A stretch of DNA of 64,000 nucleotides, from the NCBI RefSeq assembly GCF_039532605.1, contig NZ_BAAARY010000005.1:310001-374000 (forward strand), given 5' to 3'. The position numbers and the translations under genes were made by a program. The notes under the pieces were generated by a model. The model searched no databases. It saw only the letters and a program-made list of their open reading frames with translations, and was not told where the DNA came from. The stretch comes from Pilimelia columellifera (GTDB taxonomy: Bacteria; Actinomycetota; Actinomycetes; Mycobacteriales; Micromonosporaceae). Positions within the stretch are counted from its first letter, which is position 1. Each line of letters opens with the position of its first letter. Below are positions 6,875 through 21,849 of the stretch, piece by piece.

Positions 6875-7261
6875 ATGGCGAAGCTGAGCACTGACGAGCT
6901 GCTTGACGCGTTCAAGGAAATGACGCTGATCGAGCTGTCCGAGTTCGTCAAGCAGTTCGAAGAGGTCTTCGAGGTCACCGCGGCGGCGCCAGTCGCCATC
7001 GCCGCGGCCGGTGGCGGCGGCGGTGGCGCCGAGGCTGTTGTCGAGGAGAAGGACGAGTTCGACGTCGTCCTCGAGTCTGACGGCGGCAAGAAGATCCAGG
7101 TCATCAAGGTCGTGCGTGAGCTGACCGGGTTGGGCCTCAAGGAGGCCAAGGACGTCGTCGAGGCTGCCCCGAAGGCCATCCTGGAGAAGGCCAACAAGGA
7201 GACCGCGGAGAAGGCCAAGGCCAAGCTCGAGGCCGAGGGCGCCAAGGTCACCCTGAAGTGA
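6875..7261 (+). CDS. rplL: 50S ribosomal protein L7/L12
   Basis: This 128-residue protein has an N-terminal dimerisation domain, an Ala/Gly-rich hinge near residues 36-52 (AAAGGGGGGAEAV) and the conserved C-terminal factor-binding domain (KIQVIKVVRELTGLGLKEAK). Several dimers per ribosome bind L10 and recruit EF-Tu, EF-G and IF2. The ATG follows TAGGAAAGGAC. A 19-bp terminator follows, so rpoB has its own promoter as well as any readthrough. Confidence 0.98.
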   Translation: MAKLSTDELLDAFKEMTLIELSEFVKQFEEVFEVTAAAPVAIAAAGGGGGGAEAVVEEKDEFDVVLESDGGKKIQVIKVVRELTGLGLKEAKDVVEAAPKAILEKANKETAEKAKAKLEAEGAKVTLK

Positions 7262-7277
7262 TCTGACGCTACGCGTC

Positions 7278-7321
7278 CGTGTGTGGGCGGAAGGCCGACG
7301 GCCTTCCGCCCACACACGTTT
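7278..7321 (+). terminator. Strong terminator after rplL
   Basis: A 19-bp perfect stem lies between 7278-7296 and 7300-7318, closed by the 3-base loop GAC and followed by TTT. It is the strongest terminator-like hairpin in the first 15 kb and divides ribosomal-stalk from RNA-polymerase transcription. Confidence 0.85.
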
Positions 7322-7927
7322 CCGGCCGTCAGCTGCTGTGACCGATCGTGGATCAGCGGGCTGTCACGCGCTCCTCGGTGGGGGCATCTGGACGATATAT
7401 CCGTTTCTACGCCGAGTTACCGGGTCGTAACGCCATCTGGCGACAGCAACCGGCGGTGAGGTCTTGACTGAGCCACAGCGGCCAGGCACGCTGGCATGCG
7501 TACAGCTCCTTCCGGTTCCAGCGCTGGCCATGCGTCACGCCGGACGGCAGGGTCACGGAAAGTATGCCGCTGAGTCTTCGGCGGATGTTCCGGCCCGGTC
7601 GTCCGTCGCGAGATGTGGTCAGTAGCCAGTCTGTCCCGCTCCGCCCAGCTCGTCTGCCACGCGCCGGTGACCTGCGGCAAGGTGAGGAATTAGCGCCCGG
7701 TGTCTTGTCGCCGCCGGGCCGCCGAGAGGCCGTGTCACCCTTCTGCGGGGCCGGTCGTTCGATGGCTGCTGGACAGCGGTTAGCCGCTCGGCTACACTGC
7801 TAGTTTGCGCTGCCTTCCGACTGTTTCCCTGCCTGTCCGCCTGTGTTCCGCTGGCGTTGTTGAGCAGGGCCCGTCGGGGTGCGCGTGAAACGGCCGTTTG
7901 CAGCACCGGTCCTCGGAAGGACGCATC
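7322..7927 (+). other. 606-base gene-free leader region of rpoB
   Basis: No supportable reading frame lies here. It contains the rpoB promoter at 7770-7798 and a weaker candidate (TTGACT at 7464, CACGCT at 7487, spacer 17). From the proposed start near 7805 the 5' UTR is about 120 bases and pyrimidine-rich, ending in GGAAGG before the TTG start. Confidence 0.6.
7770..7798 (+). promoter_or_regulatory. Promoter of rpoB-rpoC
   Basis: TGGACA and TACACT are separated by exactly 17 bases, a very good match to the vegetative actinomycete sigma factor. Predicted transcription start is near 7805. Confidence 0.7.
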
Positions 7928-10900
7928 TTGGCAGCTTCCCGCCCTGCGAAGACCAGTCGTACGTCTAGCGCATACGCTCCCCGCCGGATCTCGTTCGGTA
8001 GAATCACCGAACATCTTGAGGTCCCCAACCTGCTCGCGATCCAAACCGAGTCCTTTGACTGGCTCGTCGGCAATGAGGCCTTCCAGGTCCGTACCGCCGA
8101 CGCTCCGCATCTGCGGTCGGGCCTCGCCGAGATCCTCGACGAGATCAGCCCCATCGAGGACTTCTCCGGCACGATGTCCCTGTCGTTCTCCGCGCCCCGC
8201 TTCGACGAGGTCAAGGCCTCTATCGAGGAGTGCAAGGAGAAGGACCTCACCTACTGCGCCCCGCTGTTCGTGACCGCGGAGTTCACCAACAACACCACTG
8301 GCGAGATCAAGAGCCAGACCGTGTTCATGGGTGACTTCCCGATGATGACGCCCAAGGGCACCTTCATCATCAACGGCACCGAGCGGGTCGTCGTCTCGCA
8401 GCTCGTCCGTTCGCCGGGCGTGTACTTCTCCAAGGAGCCGGACAAAACCTCCGACCGGGACCTCACCAGCGTCAAGGTGATCCCGAGCCGCGGCGCCTGG
8501 CTTGAGTTCGACATCGACAAGCGTGACACCGTCGGCGTCCGGATCGACCGCAAGCGTCGGCAGGCCGTCACCGTCCTCCTCAAGGCCATCGGCTGGAGCG
8601 ACGAGCGGATCCGCGAGCGGTTCGGCTGGTCCGAGCTGATGATGACGACGCTAGAGAAGGACCACATCGGCGGCCAGGACGAGGCGCTGCTCGACATCTA
8701 CCGCAAGCTCCGCCCCGGCGAGCCGCCGACGCGGGAGAACGCCCAGAACCTCTTGGACAATCTGTTCTTCAACCCGAAGCGGTACGACGTCGCCAAGGTT
8801 GGTCGGTACAAGTTCAACAAGAAGCTTCTGGTCGATGTCCCGATCACCACCGGGGTGCTCACCGAGGATGACGTCGTCGCCACGGTGGAGTACCTGTGCA
8901 AGCTGCACACCGGTGAGGAGCCTGACGAGCGTCAGGTCTACGAGGCCGACGACATCGACCACTTCGGCAACCGTCGTCTACGCACCGTGGGCGAGTTGAT
9001 CCAGAACCAGGTCCGGGTCGGTCTGTCGCGGATGGAGCGGGTTGTCCGCGAGCGGATGACCACGCAGGATGTCGAGGCGATCACGCCGCAGACTCTGATC
9101 AACATTCGCCCGGTGGTGGCGGCGATCAAGGAGTTCTTCGGCACGTCGCAGCTCTCGCAGTTCATGGACCAGACCAACCCGCTCGCGGGTCTGACCCACC
9201 GTCGGCGCCTGAGCGCCCTCGGCCCGGGTGGTCTGTCCCGTGAACGCGCCGGCTTCGAGGTCCGGGACGTCCACCCGTCGCACTACGGTCGGATGTGCCC
9301 GATCGAGACGCCCGAAGGCCCGAACATCGGTCTTATCGGCGCCCTGTCGACGTTCGCCCGGGTCAACCCGTTCGGTTTCGTCGAGACCCCGTACCGCAAG
9401 GTCGTCGAGGGTCGGGTCACCGACCAGATCGACTACCTCACCGCGGACGAGGAGGACCGGTTCGTCAAGGCGCAGGCCAACGCGCCGCTCGCCAGCGACG
9501 GTCACTTCGCCGAGGACCGGGTCCTGGTGCGTCGTAAGGGCGGCGAGGTCGACTTCGTGACGCCGGCGGCCGTCGACTACATGGACGTCTCGCCGCGGCA
9601 GATGGTCTCCGTCGCGACCGCGATGATCCCGTTCCTTGAACACGATGACGCCAACCGCGCCCTCATGGGCGCGAACATGCAGCGTCAGGCGGTGCCGCTG
9701 GTGAGGGCCGAGGCCCCTCTGGTCGGCACGGGTATGGAGTACCGCGCCGCGGTCGACGCCGGCGACGTGGTCGTGGTCGAGGTCGCCGGCGTGGTCGAGG
9801 ATCTGTGCGCGGACTACATCACCGTGCTGCAGGACGACGGGCACCGTCGTACCTACCTGCTGCACAAGTTCCGTCGCAGCAACGCGGGCTCCTGCGTCAA
9901 CCAGAAGCCGGTGGTCTTCGAGGGCGACCGGGTCGAAGCCGGCCAGGTCATCGCCGACGGGCCCTGCACGGACGACGGCGAGATGGCGCTCGGACGCAAC
10001 CTGCTGGTGGCGTTCATGTGCTGGGAGGGCCACAACTACGAGGACGCGATCATCCTGTCGCAGCGCCTCGTCCAGGAGGACGTCCTCACCTCGATCCACA
10101 TCGAGGAGCACGAGGTCGACGCCCGCGACACCAAGCTGGGTCCGGAGGAGATCACCCGGGACATCCCGAACGTCTCCGAGGAGATGCTGGCCGACCTCGA
10201 CGAGCGCGGCATCATCCGGATCGGCGCCGAGGTCGTTCCCGGTGACATCCTGGTCGGCAAGGTCACGCCGAAGGGCGAGACGGAGCTGACCCCGGAGGAG
10301 CGGCTGCTTCGCGCGATCTTCGGTGAGAAGGCGCGTGAGGTCCGGGACACCTCGCTGAAGGTTCCGCACGGCGAGACCGGCACGGTCATCGGGGTGCGCA
10401 CCTTCTCGCGTGACGATGGCGACGAGCTGTCGCCGGGCGTCAACGAGCTGGTCCGGGTGTACGTGGCACAGAAGCGGAAGATCCAGGACGGCGACAAGCT
10501 CGCCGGCCGGCACGGCAACAAGGGCGTCATTTCCAAGATCCTTCCGGTCGAGGACATGCCGTTCCTGGAGGACGGGACCCCCGTCGACATCGTGCTCAAT
10601 CCGCTGGGCGTGCCGTCGCGAATGAACATCGGCCAGGTGCTCGAGACGCACCTCGGCTGGCTCGCCAAGACCGGCTGGAAGGTCGAGGGGGAGGACGCGG
10701 AGTGGAAGAAGTCGCTGCATGCGATCGGCGCCGCCGAGTCCGAGCCGAACACCAATGTGGCCACGCCGGTCTTCGACGGCGCCAAGGAAGCGGAGATCAC
10801 CGGTCTCCTCGACAGCACCCTGCCCACCCGTGACGGCGTCCAGCTGGTCGACGGCTCCGGCAAGGCCCAGCTGTTCGACGGTCGCTCCGGCGAGCCGCTT

Positions 10901-11383
10901 CCGGACCCGATCGCTGTTGGCTACATCTACATCCTGAAGCTGAACCACCTGGTCGACGACAAGATCCACGCTCGGTCGACCGGCCCGTACTCGATGATCA
11001 CGCAGCAGCCGCTGGGTGGTAAGGCGCAGTTTGGTGGCCAGCGGTTCGGGGAGATGGAGTGCTGGGCGATGCAGGCGTACGGTGCCGCGTACGCGCTCCA
11101 GGAGCTCCTGACGATCAAGTCCGACGATGTCGTTGGGCGGGTCAAGGTGTACGAGGCCATCGTCAAGGGCGAGAACATCCCCGAGCCAGGCATTCCGGAG
11201 TCCTTCAAGGTTCTGCTGAAGGAGCTCCAGTCGCTGTGCCTCAACGTTGAGGTGCTCAGCAGCGACGGCGTCGCGCTGGAGATGCGGGAGACCGACGACG
11301 AGGTGTTCCGGGCGGCCGAGGAGCTGGGCATCGACCTGTCTCGCCGGCCCAACGAAGGCGCAATCACCGTCGACGAAGTCTGA
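7928..11383 (+). CDS. rpoB: DNA-directed RNA polymerase beta subunit
   Basis: This 1151-residue beta subunit starts at TTG 7928, preceded by GGAAGG. An in-frame ATG at 7898 would add 10 residues that do not resemble RpoB, whereas MAASRPAK fits actinomycete RpoB starts. The rifampicin region at about 9139-9222 reads GTSQLSQFMDQ, then TNPLAGLTHRRRLSALG. The His and Ser whose mutation commonly gives rifampicin resistance are wild type. The beta flap and clamp-binding segments near the C-terminus (PLGGKAQFGGQRFGEMECWA) are intact. It is the catalytic partner of beta-prime and is co-transcribed with rpoC. Confidence 0.98.
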   Translation: MAASRPAKTSRTSSAYAPRRISFGRITEHLEVPNLLAIQTESFDWLVGNEAFQVRTADAPHLRSGLAEILDEISPIEDFSGTMSLSFSAPRFDEVKASIEECKEKDLTYCAPLFVTAEFTNNTTGEIKSQTVFMGDFPMMTPKGTFIINGTERVVVSQLVRSPGVYFSKEPDKTSDRDLTSVKVIPSRGAWLEFDIDKRDTVGVRIDRKRRQAVTVLLKAIGWSDERIRERFGWSELMMTTLEKDHIGGQDEALLDIYRKLRPGEPPTRENAQNLLDNLFFNPKRYDVAKVGRYKFNKKLLVDVPITTGVLTEDDVVATVEYLCKLHTGEEPDERQVYEADDIDHFGNRRLRTVGELIQNQVRVGLSRMERVVRERMTTQDVEAITPQTLINIRPVVAAIKEFFGTSQLSQFMDQTNPLAGLTHRRRLSALGPGGLSRERAGFEVRDVHPSHYGRMCPIETPEGPNIGLIGALSTFARVNPFGFVETPYRKVVEGRVTDQIDYLTADEEDRFVKAQANAPLASDGHFAEDRVLVRRKGGEVDFVTPAAVDYMDVSPRQMVSVATAMIPFLEHDDANRALMGANMQRQAVPLVRAEAPLVGTGMEYRAAVDAGDVVVVEVAGVVEDLCADYITVLQDDGHRRTYLLHKFRRSNAGSCVNQKPVVFEGDRVEAGQVIADGPCTDDGEMALGRNLLVAFMCWEGHNYEDAIILSQRLVQEDVLTSIHIEEHEVDARDTKLGPEEITRDIPNVSEEMLADLDERGIIRIGAEVVPGDILVGKVTPKGETELTPEERLLRAIFGEKAREVRDTSLKVPHGETGTVIGVRTFSRDDGDELSPGVNELVRVYVAQKRKIQDGDKLAGRHGNKGVISKILPVEDMPFLEDGTPVDIVLNPLGVPSRMNIGQVLETHLGWLAKTGWKVEGEDAEWKKSLHAIGAAESEPNTNVATPVFDGAKEAEITGLLDSTLPTRDGVQLVDGSGKAQLFDGRSGEPLPDPIAVGYIYILKLNHLVDDKIHARSTGPYSMITQQPLGGKAQFGGQRFGEMECWAMQAYGAAYALQELLTIKSDDVVGRVKVYEAIVKGENIPEPGIPESFKVLLKELQSLCLNVEVLSSDGVALEMRETDDEVFRAAEELGIDLSRRPNEGAITVDEV

Positions 11384-11641
11384 CAACGAGCGGAGCGGAT
11401 GCCGGCAGCGGCAACGGGCAGAACCACGGCCCGGTGGAACTGCCGGCATTCGCGCCCGAGAGCGAGTGAGAAGGAATCCGGGGCCGTCCCGACCGCGTAG
11501 GGATCGCACCCGACCGCTGGCAGGCGGGCGGCCCCGGGTTCCGGACCACGGGTCCCGACCCTGAGGACCACCCCGGTCCGGCAGAGACGGACACCTTAAA
11601 GACGACGAAAAACCGGCACCACCCGACTCGAGGGATAACGA
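11384..11641 (+). other. Structured rpoB-rpoC spacer
   Basis: This 258-base spacer has no gene. Three successive long-range stems can form: ATGCCGGCAG (11399-11408) with CTGCCGGCAT (11440-11449), CCGGGGCCG (11478-11486) with CGGCCCCGG (11529-11537), and CCGGACC (11541-11547) with GGTCCGG (11575-11581). No terminator with a T-tract is seen. It may be an RNA-processing or stability element; that is inference. Confidence 0.5.
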
Positions 11642-15538
<3,897 letters not shown>

Positions 15539-15556
15539 AAGGCCAAACGCTGTTCT

Positions 15557-15592
15557 CGCAGGGCGGCGTGCCTCCGGGCACGCCGCCCTGCG
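15557..15592 (+). terminator. Terminator after rpoC
   Basis: A perfect 16-bp stem (CGCAGGGCGGCGTGCC with GGCACGCCGCCCTGCG) encloses a TCCG loop. There is no T-tract, which is common in high-GC actinomycetes. Confidence 0.7.
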
Positions 15593-15642
15593 GCGTTGGG
15601 CCGTGTCGCCCGTTGGGGCGCCCGGTAGGCGAAGATGGAGAG

Positions 15643-15984
15643 ATGCTCGACAGCGCAGCGGCCGCGAGCCGGCATCCCGACGACCCTGACCCGGTCCGGT
15701 CGTCCAAGGCGGTGGCGGCGCTGCTGCTCGCTTCGGTGGCGGTTCCGACCGCGGCGCTGGTCATCGGCCTGGCGCCAGCGACGATCGCGCTGCTGTTGGC
15801 GGGTCAGGCTCGCCGGGAGACGTTCGACGCTGGCGGCTATCTCACCGGCGCTGCGCTGCTGACGTGGACCGAGCGCCTGGCGTGGCTGGCTGTGGTGGTG
15901 GCCGCGGTGGCGTCGGCGGCCCTGCTGATCGCCTGGGTGCTGTGGGGGGCCGGGGGCCGCGACTTCCCGGCGGAGGTCCAGTAG
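15643..15984 (+). CDS. Small membrane protein of unknown function
   Basis: This 113-residue protein has a short charged N-terminus and two hydrophobic segments. The first covers residues about 24-50 and the second about 78-99 (LAWLAVVVAAVASAALLIAWVLW), separated by GQARRETFDAGGYLTG. I do not recognise the family. The ATG was chosen because the frame carries the membrane pattern and high third-position GC; the ribosome-binding site GGAGAG abuts the start closely. It lies between rpoC and another membrane gene, and its function cannot be stated. Confidence 0.65.
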   Translation: MLDSAAAASRHPDDPDPVRSSKAVAALLLASVAVPTAALVIGLAPATIALLLAGQARRETFDAGGYLTGAALLTWTERLAWLAVVVAAVASAALLIAWVLWGAGGRDFPAEVQ

Positions 15985-16058
15985 CGGGAACGTCGACGTC
16001 GCCGGCGATGAGGCAGGATGGACGCGCCGTGTCCGCGGTCGTCGTCAGAGGGGGACCC

Positions 16059-16637
16059 GTGCCAGAGGAGTCTGTGCCAGGGAAGGCCGTGCCGGCGGCG
16101 CCTGCGTCGGATGAGGCGGTCGCCGCGCCGCGGGCGGGGTGGGCGCCGGTCCCGGCGCGCCCTGGGCCGATGGCCTCCCCGATGTGGCCGGCTGTGCCGT
16201 CCCACCATCCGGGGCCGCGGTCCGGACAGTGGCCGGCCCCGGTCCGGTGGGCGCCGGTGCCCGGGAGTCAGTTCGCGGTCGGCTACCTGCCGCTTCCGCC
16301 GGCGGTGGCCGGCGTGGCGGTGGGGGCGCTGGTCGCCGGCGCGGTGTCGGTGCTGGTCATGCTGTTCGCGTCGGCGTTGGGGCTCGCCGGCGCCGAACAG
16401 GGCTGGGGCGGCTGGGTCGCGGGCGCCTTCGGCGTCCTGGCATTCCTGCTCGGGGCCGCGGCGGTGTCACTGGGGTCGCTGGGGCTGCGGCAGCTGCGGC
16501 AGGCGGCGGCCGTTGGCGAGGCGTCCGGTCCCCTGAAGGGTCGGGGGATGGCCATCTCAGGACTGGTCTGCGGGGCGGTCGGGGCGCTGGGCGCTGTGGC
16601 GGCGGTCGTGTTGACGCTGACCCTGCAACTCGGGTAG
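16059..16637 (+). CDS. Pro/Ala-rich DUF4190-like membrane protein
   Basis: The protein is 192 residues from GTG 16059, which follows the strong AGAGGGGGAC; in-frame starts at 16008 and 16029 are alternatives. About 75 Pro/Ala/Gly-rich cytoplasmic residues precede three hydrophobic segments (PAVAGVAVGALVAGAVSVLVM, WVAGAFGVLAFLLGAAAVSLG, GMAISGLVCGAVGALGAVAAV). The LGSLGLRQLR then KGRGMAISGLVCG pattern resembles DUF4190 proteins, which have no defined role. It may be co-transcribed with the membrane gene 74 bases upstream. Confidence 0.7.
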   Translation: MPEESVPGKAVPAAPASDEAVAAPRAGWAPVPARPGPMASPMWPAVPSHHPGPRSGQWPAPVRWAPVPGSQFAVGYLPLPPAVAGVAVGALVAGAVSVLVMLFASALGLAGAEQGWGGWVAGAFGVLAFLLGAAAVSLGSLGLRQLRQAAAVGEASGPLKGRGMAISGLVCGAVGALGAVAAVVLTLTLQLG

Positions 16638-16752
16638 GGCGTCCTGAGTCGACCGGACGGGTCGGGGTTCTTTGTCGAACCCGTGGCCGGCCCGGCCCGG
16701 CCATCGTTAGACTCTCCGTCGGTGCCCATGGGTCGCGGCCGTGACCCCGGTT

Positions 16753-16781
16753 TTGACCTGGGCGCGCGAGGTGGGTAGTCT
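16753..16781 (+). promoter_or_regulatory. Promoter of the str operon
   Basis: TTGACC and TAGTCT are separated by 17 bases, among the best promoter matches in the window. Transcription should start near 16788. Confidence 0.7.
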
Positions 16782-16938
16782 TTGCCATCGTGCCCGGGCC
16801 TGCCCGGGCCACCTCGTGTGGGCGCTCGTGTGGGTGGACGCAGTGTTCGATTGAGATCGCTGACGACACAACCGGCGCCACAGAGACAACGACACATTCA
16901 GAGCATTGCGTTGGCGTGCGCTGGAGACCGTATATCGG

Positions 16939-16964
16939 GCGACACGCCCGACCGCGGGGGTCGG
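16939..16964 (+). repeat. Shared 26-nt leader element, str copy
   Basis: These 26 bases are identical to 21824-21849 upstream of rpsJ. The element contains CCGACC-(5)-GGTCGG, a 6-bp hairpin. In this copy TCGGGC (16935-16940) can instead pair with GCCCGA (16946-16951), so the two hairpins are mutually exclusive. It lies 140 bases before rpsL. Confidence 0.75.
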
Positions 16965-17104
16965 GCCGCACCAGCCGGACCCCGGCACAACGACTTCGCC
17001 TCCCGGCGGGGTCGGCACCACCGTCGCCTGCCCGGACAGCACGGACAGGCGATAGTCGCGTCGCACGTTTGGGACGCGCCAGAGACAGGGAGCGGAGAGA
17101 CCCG

Positions 17105-17479
17105 GTGCCCACGATCCAGCAGCTGGTCCGCAAGGGCCGACAGGCGAAGACGAGCAAGACGAAGACGCCGGCGCTGAAGGGAAGCCCCCAGCGTCGTGGG
17201 GTGTGCACCCGCGTCTACACCACCACGCCGAAGAAGCCGAACTCGGCTCTGCGGAAGGTCGCGCGTGTCAAGCTCTCCAGCCAGATTGAGGTGACCGCCT
17301 ACATTCCGGGCGTCGGTCACAACCTCCAGGAGCACTCGATCGTGCTCGTCCGCGGCGGCCGGGTGAAGGACCTCCCCGGTGTGCGGTACAAGATCGTTCG
17401 CGGTTCGCTGGACACCCAGGGCGTTCGCAACCGCAAGCAGGCTCGCAGCCGCTACGGTGCGAAGAAGGAGAAGAGCTGA
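17105..17479 (+). CDS. rpsL: 30S ribosomal protein S12
   Basis: This 124-residue protein has the decoding-centre loops TTPKKPNSALRK (K43) and GGRVKDLPGVRY (K88). Both lysines are wild type, predicting streptomycin sensitivity at this target. The GTG start follows GGGAGCGGAGAGA. First gene of the str operon; the next ATG is one base after its stop. Confidence 0.98.
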   Translation: MPTIQQLVRKGRQAKTSKTKTPALKGSPQRRGVCTRVYTTTPKKPNSALRKVARVKLSSQIEVTAYIPGVGHNLQEHSIVLVRGGRVKDLPGVRYKIVRGSLDTQGVRNRKQARSRYGAKKEKS

Positions 17480-17480
17480 C

Positions 17481-17951
17481 ATGCCTCGTAAGGGCCCCGC
17501 GCCGCGCCACCCGTTGACCGCTGACCCGGTGTACAACTCGCCGCTGGTCACCCAGCTGGTCAACAAGATCCTGCTCGGCGGTAAACGTCAGCTCGCGGAG
17601 CGGATCGTGTACGACGCCCTTGAGGGCTGCCGCGAGAAGTCGGGCACCGACCCGGTGGTCACGCTCAAGCGCGCCATGGACAACGTCAAGCCGACCCTCG
17701 AGGTGCGCAGCCGCCGTGTCGGTGGCGCCACCTACCAGGTGCCGGTCGAGGTCCGCCCGGGCCGCGCGGTGACGCTCGGTCTGCGTTGGCTCGTGACCTA
17801 CTCGCGGGCCCGGCGCGAGAAGACCATGATCGAGCGTCTGATGAACGAGCTTCTCGATGCGAGCAACGGCCTCGGCGCCGCTGTGAAGCGGCGTGAGGAC
17901 ACCCACAAGATGGCGGAGTCCAACAAGGCCTTCGCGCACTACCGCTGGTAA
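17481..17951 (+). CDS. rpsG: 30S ribosomal protein S7
   Basis: This 156-residue protein starts MPRKGPAPRHPLTADPVYNS and contains the conserved VKPTLEVRSRRVGGATYQVP region. S7 nucleates 30S head assembly and, in E. coli, is the translational repressor of the str operon. Start and stop of neighbouring genes are nearly contiguous with rpsL, and fusA follows after 88 bases. Confidence 0.98.
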   Translation: MPRKGPAPRHPLTADPVYNSPLVTQLVNKILLGGKRQLAERIVYDALEGCREKSGTDPVVTLKRAMDNVKPTLEVRSRRVGGATYQVPVEVRPGRAVTLGLRWLVTYSRARREKTMIERLMNELLDASNGLGAAVKRREDTHKMAESNKAFAHYRW

Positions 17952-18039
17952 TCGCAGCGCGATCACCTGGGTTAGCTAGCACAGCCCGCTGGCGACCGGC
18001 ATAGCCGGGCGTGACGATCTGAGAGTTAGGGAAGACGAC

Positions 18040-20136
<2,097 letters not shown>

Positions 20137-20297
20137 TCTCTCTCAAGGTCATGGCGGGCTAGAGCCCAACCGGGCCTGACGGCCGCAAAACCGGATTCCT
20201 CCGGCGAGATTCTTCGTCGGAGGGGACCGTCGACAGAGTCTCGAGCGTCACCACAACGCGCGGGGCGTACGAATTAGAGAGTCCACAGGAGGACCCA
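20137..20297 (+). promoter_or_regulatory. fusA-tuf spacer, possible internal tuf promoter
   Basis: The 161-base spacer contains a hairpin with arms CCTCCG/CGGAGG near 20198-20218 and a -10-like TACGAAT at 20268 without a good -35. Extra transcription of tuf from this gap is known in other actinomycetes; the sequence support here is modest. Confidence 0.3.
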
Positions 20298-21491
20298 GTG
20301 GCGAAGGCGAAGTTCGAGCGGACTAAGCCGCACGTCAACATCGGCACCATTGGTCACATTGACCACGGGAAGACGACGCTGACCGCGGCCATCACGAAGG
20401 TGCTGCACGACAAGTACCCGGACCTCAACCCGTACACGCCGTTCGACGAGATCGACAAGGCGCCGGAGGAGAAGGCTCGTGGTATCACGATCTCCATCGC
20501 GCACGTCGAGTACCAGACCGAGAGCCGGCACTACGCGCACGTTGACTGCCCCGGTCACGCCGACTACATCAAGAACATGATCACCGGCGCGGCGCAGATG
20601 GACGGCGCCATCCTGGTTGTGGCCGCGACCGATGGTCCGATGCCGCAGACGCGTGAGCACGTCCTGCTCGCTCGCCAGGTTGGTGTTCCCTACATCGTCG
20701 TGGCGCTCAACAAGAGCGACATGGTCGATGACGAGGAGCTCCTGGAGCTCGTCGAGCTCGAGGTGCGCGAGCTGCTCTCGGCTCAGGAGTACCCGGGCGA
20801 CGATCTTCCGGTCGTCCAGGTCTCGGCGCTGAAGGCGTTGGAAGGCGACGCCAAGTGGAGTGAAGCCCTCATGAAGCTCATGGACGCCGTCGACACCGCG
20901 ATTCCGCAGCCGGTTCGCGAGACCGAGAAGCCGTTCCTCATGCCGATCGAGGACGTCTTCACGATCACCGGTCGGGGCACCGTTGTCACGGGTCGTGCCG
21001 AGCGGGGCATCCTCAAGCCGAACGAGGAGGTCGAGATCGTCGGTATTCGTGAGAAGTCGACGAAGACCACCTGCACCGGTATCGAGATGTTCCGCAAGCT
21101 CCTCGATGAGGCTCGCGCTGGCGAGAACGTCGGTCTGCTCCTGCGTGGCATCAAGCGCGAGGACGTCGAGCGCGGCATGGTCGTGGTGAAGCCCGGCACC
21201 TCTACTCCGCACACGGAGTTCGAGGCGACGGTCTACATCCTCTCGAAGGAGGAGGGCGGTCGTCACACGCCGTTCTTCCAGAACTACCGTCCGCAGTTCT
21301 ACTTCCGTACCACGGACGTCACCGGCGTTGTCACGCTGCCCGAGGGCACCGAGATGGTCATGCCGGGCGACAACACCGCGATGACGGTCAAGCTGATCCA
21401 GCCGATCGCGATGGAGGACAACCTCCGCTTCGCGATCCGTGAGGGCGGCCGCACCGTCGGCGCCGGTCGGGTCACAAAGATCATCAAGTGA
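20298..21491 (+). CDS. tuf: Elongation factor Tu
   Basis: This 397-residue protein has GHIDHGKTT (residues 19-27), RGITISIAHVEY, DCPGHADY, NKSD and the C-terminal barrel domains. It delivers aminoacyl-tRNA to the ribosome. The GTG start follows CACAGGAGGAC. Last gene of the str operon, closed by a 13-bp terminator. Confidence 0.98.
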   Translation: MAKAKFERTKPHVNIGTIGHIDHGKTTLTAAITKVLHDKYPDLNPYTPFDEIDKAPEEKARGITISIAHVEYQTESRHYAHVDCPGHADYIKNMITGAAQMDGAILVVAATDGPMPQTREHVLLARQVGVPYIVVALNKSDMVDDEELLELVELEVRELLSAQEYPGDDLPVVQVSALKALEGDAKWSEALMKLMDAVDTAIPQPVRETEKPFLMPIEDVFTITGRGTVVTGRAERGILKPNEEVEIVGIREKSTKTTCTGIEMFRKLLDEARAGENVGLLLRGIKREDVERGMVVVKPGTSTPHTEFEATVYILSKEEGGRHTPFFQNYRPQFYFRTTDVTGVVTLPEGTEMVMPGDNTAMTVKLIQPIAMEDNLRFAIREGGRTVGAGRVTKIIK

Positions 21492-21496
21492 GTCAC

Positions 21497-21530
21497 GGCG
21501 CCCGCCCCTGGTGACGGGGGCGGGCGCCGG
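21497..21530 (+). terminator. Terminator after tuf
   Basis: CGGCGCCCGCCCC pairs perfectly with GGGGCGGGCGCCG across an 8-base loop (13 bp). It ends the str operon. Confidence 0.8.
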
Positions 21531-21556
21531 GCCTCGCCTCACAGCGAGACCCCGAT

Positions 21557-21585
21557 TTCACTGCGCCGACATCGTGCGGCATAAT
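21557..21585 (+). promoter_or_regulatory. Putative S10 operon promoter
   Basis: TTCACT and CATAAT are separated by 17 bases. CATAAT is a 5 of 6 match to the -10 consensus, unusual in this GC-rich background. The start would be near 21592, giving a 320-base leader. Confidence 0.55.
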
Positions 21586-21823
21586 AAACAGGTTGCGTTG
21601 CGGGCAATTCGTTTCAGGTCGCTGCCGGATAGCTCGGAATCCATTGTTGATGGGCGTCCGGGTCGGTAGTGCCAGGCGGATCGTCACGCGCGGCGTCTGA
21701 AGGCCACCGGTCTTCATGTCGCCCTACTCCCGCAGGTCAGGTCAGCCCAGTTCTGGTGACTGGGGTGTGGCGCGTGCGGTGACCGTAGATTCTGGATTTC
21801 CAGATCTGTGGCCACCAAAGAGC

Positions 21824-21849
21824 GCGACACGCCCGACCGCGGGGGTCGG
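21824..21849 (+). repeat. Shared 26-nt leader element, S10 copy
   Basis: Identical to 16939-16964. The CCGACC/GGTCGG hairpin is kept; the competing upstream arm of the str copy is absent. It lies 64 bases before the rpsJ start. Confidence 0.75.

Larger units (their letters stand above)
16638..17104 (+). other. 467-base leader region of the str operon
   Basis: No gene is supported here. The region holds a strong promoter at 16753-16781, a GCCCGGGC-CT-GCCCGGGC tandem near 16791-16808, a second possible -10 (TATATC at 16931-16936), and the element at 16939-16964 shared with the S10 leader. The 5' UTR from the main promoter would be about 317 bases, long enough for leader-based control. Confidence 0.6.

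Noticed and set aside
9139..9222. Possible rifampicin-resistance allele in rpoB
   Set aside because: The usual resistance positions (His and Ser of the THRRRLSALG block, and the Asp of FMDQ) are wild type; the Arg for Lys after His is a neutral family difference as far as I know.
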